The translations under genes and the position numbers were made by a program. Shown here piece after piece: positions 15,914-20,035 of a stretch of 20,035 bases of DNA (within the stretch, counting starts at the first letter, position 1; each line of letters begins with the position of its first letter). Origin of the DNA: Liberibacter brunswickensis (GTDB lineage Bacteria; Pseudomonadota; Alphaproteobacteria; Rhizobiales; Rhizobiaceae); contig NZ_JAAEJX010000015.1 in assembly GCF_036858155.1 (NCBI RefSeq), positions 1 to 20,035 on the forward strand, in the 5' to 3' direction. The notes below the pieces were generated by a model. It saw only the letters and a program-made list of their open reading frames with translations. It was not told where the DNA came from and made no database searches.

Positions 15914-16990
15914 ATGAAAAAAAGTTCATTATACACAAGTATTGTCTATCATTTTAAATGGGCTATTCTTGTAACAATCATAGGAATTTTATTAAGTCTT
16001 GGGATTGGATGGAAATTTACTAGTACGTTATCTGGAACGATATACACATTATATATCTGCATAATACTAGGAATATTAGAAATATCTCTTTCTTGTGACA
16101 ACTCTATTATAAATGCAAGAACTTTAGAAAAAATGTCTCCTATTTGGCAAAAAATATTCTTGACTTGGGGAATATTAATAGCAGTATTTGGCATGCGCAT
16201 AATATTTCCAATTGTAATTGTTTGTACTATAGCAAAAATTAGCCCTATTGAAGTAATTAATTTAGCAATATATTCACCTCAAGATTACTTAAAAATTATT
16301 TCAGAAGCTCACGTCCCTATTTCAGGATTTGGTGGTACATTTCTAATGATGGTCAGCCTTACGTTTTTTTTAAATAGAAAAAAAAATACTCACTGGTTTC
16401 ATTTTTTAGAAATGTATATGTATAATATTTCTAAAATTAAAGGTATAAAGAGCTTTATTATTTTATTATTTGTTTTTGGAATTTCGTGTATTTTACCTAA
16501 AAGAGAAATATACTCGTTCGTAATATCTTCTATATTTGCGATAATAATATTTTATAGTATTAGTTTTTTGGAGAGTATATTATCAAACGACACGTCAAAA
16601 GACGTTACTAAAGGTAAATATGGATTAAGCTTATTTTTATATCTTGAAATAGTTGATGCCAGCCTCTCGTTTGATGGAATTATAAGTTCTTTTGCTATTA
16701 CTAAAAATTTTTTAATTATAGTAATTGGATTAACTATTGGTGCTGTATATGTACGTTCTATGACAATTTTAATTTTAAAAGAAAGCATGTTAAACAAGTA
16801 TAAGTATATTGAACATGGATCATATTATTCTATAGTTGTTCTCGCTATAATTATGTTTTTACAAACAATAATAGATGTCCCAGAGATTTTCTCTGGTACA
16901 ATTAGTGCACTTTTAATTTCTTTATCGATTTACTCATCAATAAAAAATAATATCAATACTCCAATAATCAAGAGAAATACTGGAATTTAA
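15914..16990 (+). CDS. DUF475 / TerC-related integral membrane protein
   Basis: 358-aa polytopic protein with about nine hydrophobic segments. Two repeated acidic membrane motifs mark the family: EISLSCDNSIINA at residues 56-68 and EIVDASLSFDGIISSFAIT at 245-263, placing E56, D62, N63, D248 and D254 inside helices as a likely metal site. TerC-type proteins are associated with tellurite resistance and, in several bacteria, with Mn2+ export. In this subgroup the first motif usually has Phe before Asp-Asn; here it is Cys (C61). The frame is open 30 codons further upstream from a TTG, but the ATG at 15914 has GAG about 9 nt ahead and gives a normal N-terminus before helix 1 (about 15-33). No tellurite-resistance genes accompany it. 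It is convergent with kup. Transport substrate is unknown. Confidence 0.85.
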   Translation: MKKSSLYTSIVYHFKWAILVTIIGILLSLGIGWKFTSTLSGTIYTLYICIILGILEISLSCDNSIINARTLEKMSPIWQKIFLTWGILIAVFGMRIIFPIVIVCTIAKISPIEVINLAIYSPQDYLKIISEAHVPISGFGGTFLMMVSLTFFLNRKKNTHWFHFLEMYMYNISKIKGIKSFIILLFVFGISCILPKREIYSFVISSIFAIIIFYSISFLESILSNDTSKDVTKGKYGLSLFLYLEIVDASLSFDGIISSFAITKNFLIIVIGLTIGAVYVRSMTILILKESMLNKYKYIEHGSYYSIVVLAIIMFLQTIIDVPEIFSGTISALLISLSIYSSIKNNINTPIIKRNTGI

Positions 16991-17030
16991 ATTATTATCA
17001 AATAAGTTTTGAGTGAATAGTGCTTTTTCA

Positions 17031-17060
17031 AGTAAAATACTATTTTACTAGTTTTTTTAT
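17031..17060 (+). terminator. Hairpin plus T-tract between DUF475 gene and kup
   Basis: AGTAAAATA at 17031-17039 and its exact reverse complement at 17041-17049 form a 9-bp arm pair around one base, so the real loop would open to 3-5 nt. A run of seven T begins two bases later, followed by more T. It lies 40 nt past the DUF475 stop and fits an AT-rich intrinsic terminator on the plus strand. Its position between convergent genes would allow some effect on the kup transcript too, but the minus-strand T-tract is poor. Confidence 0.6.
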
Positions 17061-17063
17061 TTT

Positions 17064-18944
17064 CTAGATGTTAACATGAGAAACGATTTCTACTACTCGA
17101 TTGGCAGGTAAATGGAAATAATCAGATGGATCTTCCGCATAAGCAAATAGCATAATAAACAAGTGATCTTGCCAAATAGGCATCCCAGAACGCGATGTCG
17201 GTACTAATTTGCGACGTCCTAAGTAAAATGATGTATTCATAATTTCAAATTTTAATACATCATTTCTTAATTCTGCCAATGCTTTAGAAACATTTTGTTC
17301 TTCCATGTATCCAAAGAATAATTCAACACGAGAAAATAATTCGGAAATTTTTTCATATATAAATCTTTTTTCTCTTGGGATACGTGGTTGATTAGCCGTA
17401 TTAATAGTCAATATAATATTTTGTTCATGTATAACATGATTATGTTTTATATTTTGTAGTAAAGCATCAGGAACAGCTTGGGAATCACTAGTGAGAAAAA
17501 TTGCAGTACCTGAAACTTGTTTACTCGATTTTTCTATTGAAACTATAAAAGAATGGATAGGGATATCTGCATGACGAGTAAGTGTAGATAAAAGATTGGT
17601 ACCCCTCCTCCATGTCCACATTATTACTATACATAAAGAAGCAATCAATAATGTAATATATCCTCCATCTAGTACTTTAAATAAATTTACTCCTAAAAAT
17701 GTCATTTCAATTGATAATAATGGGAATAAGAAAATAACAACTTTAGAAATTTTCCATTTCCAACAAACATGAGAAAAAACAGAAAACATAATTGTAGAAA
17801 TGACCATGGTTCCACTTACAGATATTCCATATGCAGCTACTAAAGATTCAGAATGTCTAAATCCAATTACAAATACTATTACTCCCAAAAATAGAAAGAA
17901 ATTGATGCTTGGCAAAAACATTTGTCCTTTCAAAGTTTCAGAAGTGAAGAATATCTTCATACGTGGTAAAAACCCCAAATGAATTGCCTGTCTTGCTAAT
18001 GAAAATGTTCCCGTAATCACGGCTTGACTAGCAATAACCGTTGCACATGTTGCTGTTAAAATTGCAAAAGGCAAAAACCATCCTGAAAACATCATGTAAA
18101 AAGGATCTGTAATAGCTGCGGGGTTAGAAAGTACTAACGCTCCTTGTCCTAAGTAGTTGATTGTTAAAGCTGGAAAAATAATCATCCAAGCATATTGGAT
18201 TGGTTTACGACCAAAATGTCCAAGATCAGCATAAAGAGCTTCTGCTCCCGTTATAGTTAAAAAAACTGACCCTAATACAATTAATGAAATGGTTCCTTTT
18301 TCAAAAAGCATATACAAAGCATATATAGGGTTAAAAGCTGTAAGAATACTATAATCATCAAATATATGGATTAATCCTGATACAGATATCATTAAAAGCC
18401 AAGCGACCATAATAGGAGAAAAAAAACAAGCTATTCCTTTAGTTCCATGAGATTGCAACATGAACAATAAGACTAATATTCCCAAGGCGATTAAGAGAAC
18501 AAAATTATCAAATCCTGGAGCTATATATCTTATTCCTTCTACTGCAGAAAGTACGGATAGAGCAGGTGTTATCATAGTATCTCCAATAAACAATGCAGAA
18601 CCAGTTAAACCTAATACAATCAGTACAGTTGAATATTTGGGAACTTTTTTTAATAACAAAGCAAGAATAGATAATATTCCACCTTCTCCATCATTATCAG
18701 CTCTTAATAATAATAAAATATACTTTATTGTAACTATTATAATAAGAACCCAAATCATTAAAGAAACCAAACCTATAACTTCTGCTCTTTCCACAGTAGA
18801 AATATGATTCATAGTTTTTAATGCTTCTTTAAAAGCATAGAGAACACTAGTACCAATATCTCCATAAACTACACCTATAGACTCAAACATTAAATAGAAA
18901 GTATTTGGATTATTTTTTGGGATATCTTTGGTATTAGTATTCAT
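17064..18944 (-). CDS. kup: Kup-type potassium uptake permease
   Basis: K+/H+ symporter of the KUP/HAK/KT family, in the inner membrane. 626 aa, close to E. coli Kup. Family blocks: GVVYGDIGTSVLY at residues 24-36, RADNDGEGG at 81-89, and GDTMITPALSVLSAVEG from 121, followed by further helices to about residue 460 and a cytoplasmic C-terminal domain. The first block normally reads GDIGTSPLY; here Val (codon GTT) replaces Pro at residue 34, a change in the conserved first helix. The start is the ATG at 18944, which gives the usual short N-terminus. AAAGGA lies upstream but at a long spacing of about 17 nt, and an in-frame extension of 19 codons has no better start. It is preceded on the same strand by mrp after about 280 nt. 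Confidence 0.93.
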   Translation of the reverse strand: MNTNTKDIPKNNPNTFYLMFESIGVVYGDIGTSVLYAFKEALKTMNHISTVERAEVIGLVSLMIWVLIIIVTIKYILLLLRADNDGEGGILSILALLLKKVPKYSTVLIVLGLTGSALFIGDTMITPALSVLSAVEGIRYIAPGFDNFVLLIALGILVLLFMLQSHGTKGIACFFSPIMVAWLLMISVSGLIHIFDDYSILTAFNPIYALYMLFEKGTISLIVLGSVFLTITGAEALYADLGHFGRKPIQYAWMIIFPALTINYLGQGALVLSNPAAITDPFYMMFSGWFLPFAILTATCATVIASQAVITGTFSLARQAIHLGFLPRMKIFFTSETLKGQMFLPSINFFLFLGVIVFVIGFRHSESLVAAYGISVSGTMVISTIMFSVFSHVCWKWKISKVVIFLFPLLSIEMTFLGVNLFKVLDGGYITLLIASLCIVIMWTWRRGTNLLSTLTRHADIPIHSFIVSIEKSSKQVSGTAIFLTSDSQAVPDALLQNIKHNHVIHEQNIILTINTANQPRIPREKRFIYEKISELFSRVELFFGYMEEQNVSKALAELRNDVLKFEIMNTSFYLGRRKLVPTSRSGMPIWQDHLFIMLFAYAEDPSDYFHLPANRVVEIVSHVNI

Positions 18945-19197
18945 GATAATAAAAAATTTTCCTTTGCAAATTATCTTTTTTCTATTTAGTTGATAAAACA
19001 ATCATTTTATATTTATTATAATAAAAATTAATTATTATAAATATTAATTTATTATCTTAATATTGTCCTTTACGGATAGGAATATAGACTACAGTAAAAC
19101 ACTCTTCAATATTAATATTTCTTAATAATAACAGATGAAATTTATGTTATATTATAGTAATAAAAAAAATATTTTTTACCAATAATGATAAAAATTT

Positions 19198-19215
19198 AAT
19201 AAATTGACATTTATT
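19198..19215 (-). terminator. Short hairpin just past mrp stop
   Basis: On the minus strand AATAAAT, a 4-nt loop and ATTTATT form a 7-bp AT-only stem 6 nt after the mrp stop codon, followed within 3 nt by a run of five T. It fits a weak intrinsic terminator separating mrp from kup. AT-only stems of this size are common in this DNA. Confidence 0.35.
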
Positions 19216-19221
19216 CAAATT

Positions 19222-20035
19222 TTACATTTTAACAATGGATTGATTAATAAGATCCGAAATTTTTTGGTATACTCCAGAAACTACTGAATTGGGATCATGT
19301 ATCACAATTGGAATGCCTAAATCTGACAATATCCTAATATCCATATCGAAAGGTATTGATTCTAAAAAAGGAATACCCATCTTTTCTGATTCAATACGAG
19401 CTCCACCATTTCCAAATAAATCATATTTTTTCCCAGTATCAGAAGCCAAAAAGTAACTCATATTTTCAATCATTCCAATAATAGAAACGTTCATTTTTTG
19501 ATACATAGAGACAGCTCTTTTTACATCAATTAAAGCCAAATCTTGTGGAGTAGAAACTATTATAACACCTGAAAGAGGTATTTTTTGTGCTATAGTCAAA
19601 TGGGAATCACCAGTTCCTGGAGGCATATCTATCAATAAGACATCTAATTGACCCCAATCTACATTGTACATCATATTCATGATAGCTGATTGTACCATCG
19701 GTCCACGCCATATCATTGCAGCATTTTCATCTACAATAGAAGCCATAGACATTACTTTTATTCCATAATTTTCCATAGGTTTTAAGAGTTTGTTTTCTGA
19801 TACTTCTGCTTTTCCAGATAATTTTAAAAGCTTAGGTATAGATGGACCATAAACATCTGCGTCAAGTATCGCAACACTTTTACCTTTATTTTTTAATGCA
19901 CAGGCAATATTTACAGCAGTAGTTGATTTTCCAACCCCTCCTTTTCCGGAAGCCACAGCTATGAATGCATTAATATTTGATTTATTATGTATTATTTTTT
20001 GATTTTTATTTTCTGTTAGCGTAACGACAGCATTA
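19222..20035 (-). CDS. mrp: Mrp/ApbC-type iron-sulfur cluster carrier ATPase, 5' end outside window
   Basis: P-loop ATPase of the MinD/NBP35 group that carries or inserts [4Fe-4S] clusters. Visible parts: the deviant Walker A ASGKGGVGKST, the DADVYGPSIPKLL block, DMPPGTGD, and VSTPQDLALIDVKRA. The frame stays open from the Walker A region to the window edge (codons reading NAVVTLTENK and onward), so the gene starts beyond 20035; the GTG at 19956 inside the Walker region is an ordinary Val codon, not the start. The missing part should be the N-terminal DUF59/MIP18-like domain of rhizobial Mrp. After ENMSYF, where many Mrp proteins carry a CxxC, the sequence is LASDTGKKYDLFG without cysteines, as I recall for rhizobial members. 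Upstream of kup on the same strand. Confidence 0.93.
   Translation of the reverse strand, partial: NAVVTLTENKNQKIIHNKSNINAFIAVASGKGGVGKSTTAVNIACALKNKGKSVAILDADVYGPSIPKLLKLSGKAEVSENKLLKPMENYGIKVMSMASIVDENAAMIWRGPMVQSAIMNMMYNVDWGQLDVLLIDMPPGTGDSHLTIAQKIPLSGVIIVSTPQDLALIDVKRAVSMYQKMNVSIIGMIENMSYFLASDTGKKYDLFGNGGARIESEKMGIPFLESIPFDMDIRILSDLGIPIVIHDPNSVVSGVYQKISDLINQSIVKM

Noticed and set aside
19954..19956. GTG as the start codon of mrp
   Set aside because: It lies inside the conserved strand leading into the Walker A motif, and the frame continues open to the window edge with Mrp-like sequence.
1..20035. Mobile elements, phage genes, CRISPR arrays, toxin-antitoxin pairs, tRNA or rRNA genes
   Set aside because: No transposase, integrase, direct-repeat array, paired small ORFs or cloverleaf-forming sequence with a T-loop motif was seen in any gap on either strand.

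Overview
The window is about 20 kb of very AT-rich DNA (roughly 30% G+C by eye) carrying 14 confidently recognised protein genes, a probable lipoprotein gene and one possible micro-gene. Gene content and order point to a reduced-genome alphaproteobacterium of the order Hyphomicrobiales/Rhizobiales. The block tmk-holB-metG-tatD-MBL hydrolase, the pth-ychF pair, a PPi-dependent phosphofructokinase and a DUF2336 protein are all rhizobial in style. Combined with the low G+C and long AT-rich spacers, the best fit is a 'Candidatus Liberibacter' species (phloem-limited, psyllid-borne). The genus is an inference and I cannot fix the species. The G+C looks low even for that genus, which would suit the americanus-like end.

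Layout. 1-227 is an edge with no secure gene. 228-701 (+) is a 1-Cys peroxiredoxin of the Bcp/PrxQ family. 702-1624 is a 920-bp gap with one possible 50-residue acidic ORF (1140-1292) and a hairpin near the end of the next operon. 1625-6590 (-) is a tight five-gene operon read leftwards: tmk, holB, metG, tatD and an MBL-fold hydrolase. 6591-6941 is a divergent intergenic region with a 17-nt palindrome. 6942-7280 (+) is a small lipoprotein-like gene, followed by parE (topoisomerase IV subunit B) and an AI-2E/PerM-type membrane protein. 10826-11977 (-) is a DUF2336 protein. 12361-14224 (+) holds pth and ychF. 14561-15763 (+) is the PPi-dependent 6-phosphofructokinase. 15914-16990 (+) is a DUF475 (TerC-related) membrane protein, ending at a hairpin plus T-tract that faces kup (-), a K+ uptake permease. 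The right edge (-) is mrp/apbC, whose 5' end lies outside the window.

How the genes fit together. Most are housekeeping: dTMP supply and clamp loading (tmk, holB), chromosome decatenation (parE), translation quality control and charging (metG, pth, ychF), Fe-S cluster delivery (mrp), K+ uptake (kup), glycolysis with PPi in place of ATP (pfp) and peroxide defence (bcp). No mobile element, phage gene, CRISPR array, rRNA or tRNA was seen. I found no clear new multi-gene system. The least explained items are the lipoprotein-like ORF and the palindrome before it, the 50-residue ORF in the 0.9-kb gap, and small departures from family consensus in Bcp, Kup and DUF475. Several starts were moved inward from the longest reading frame on the basis of ribosome binding sites and family N-termini; each entry says so.
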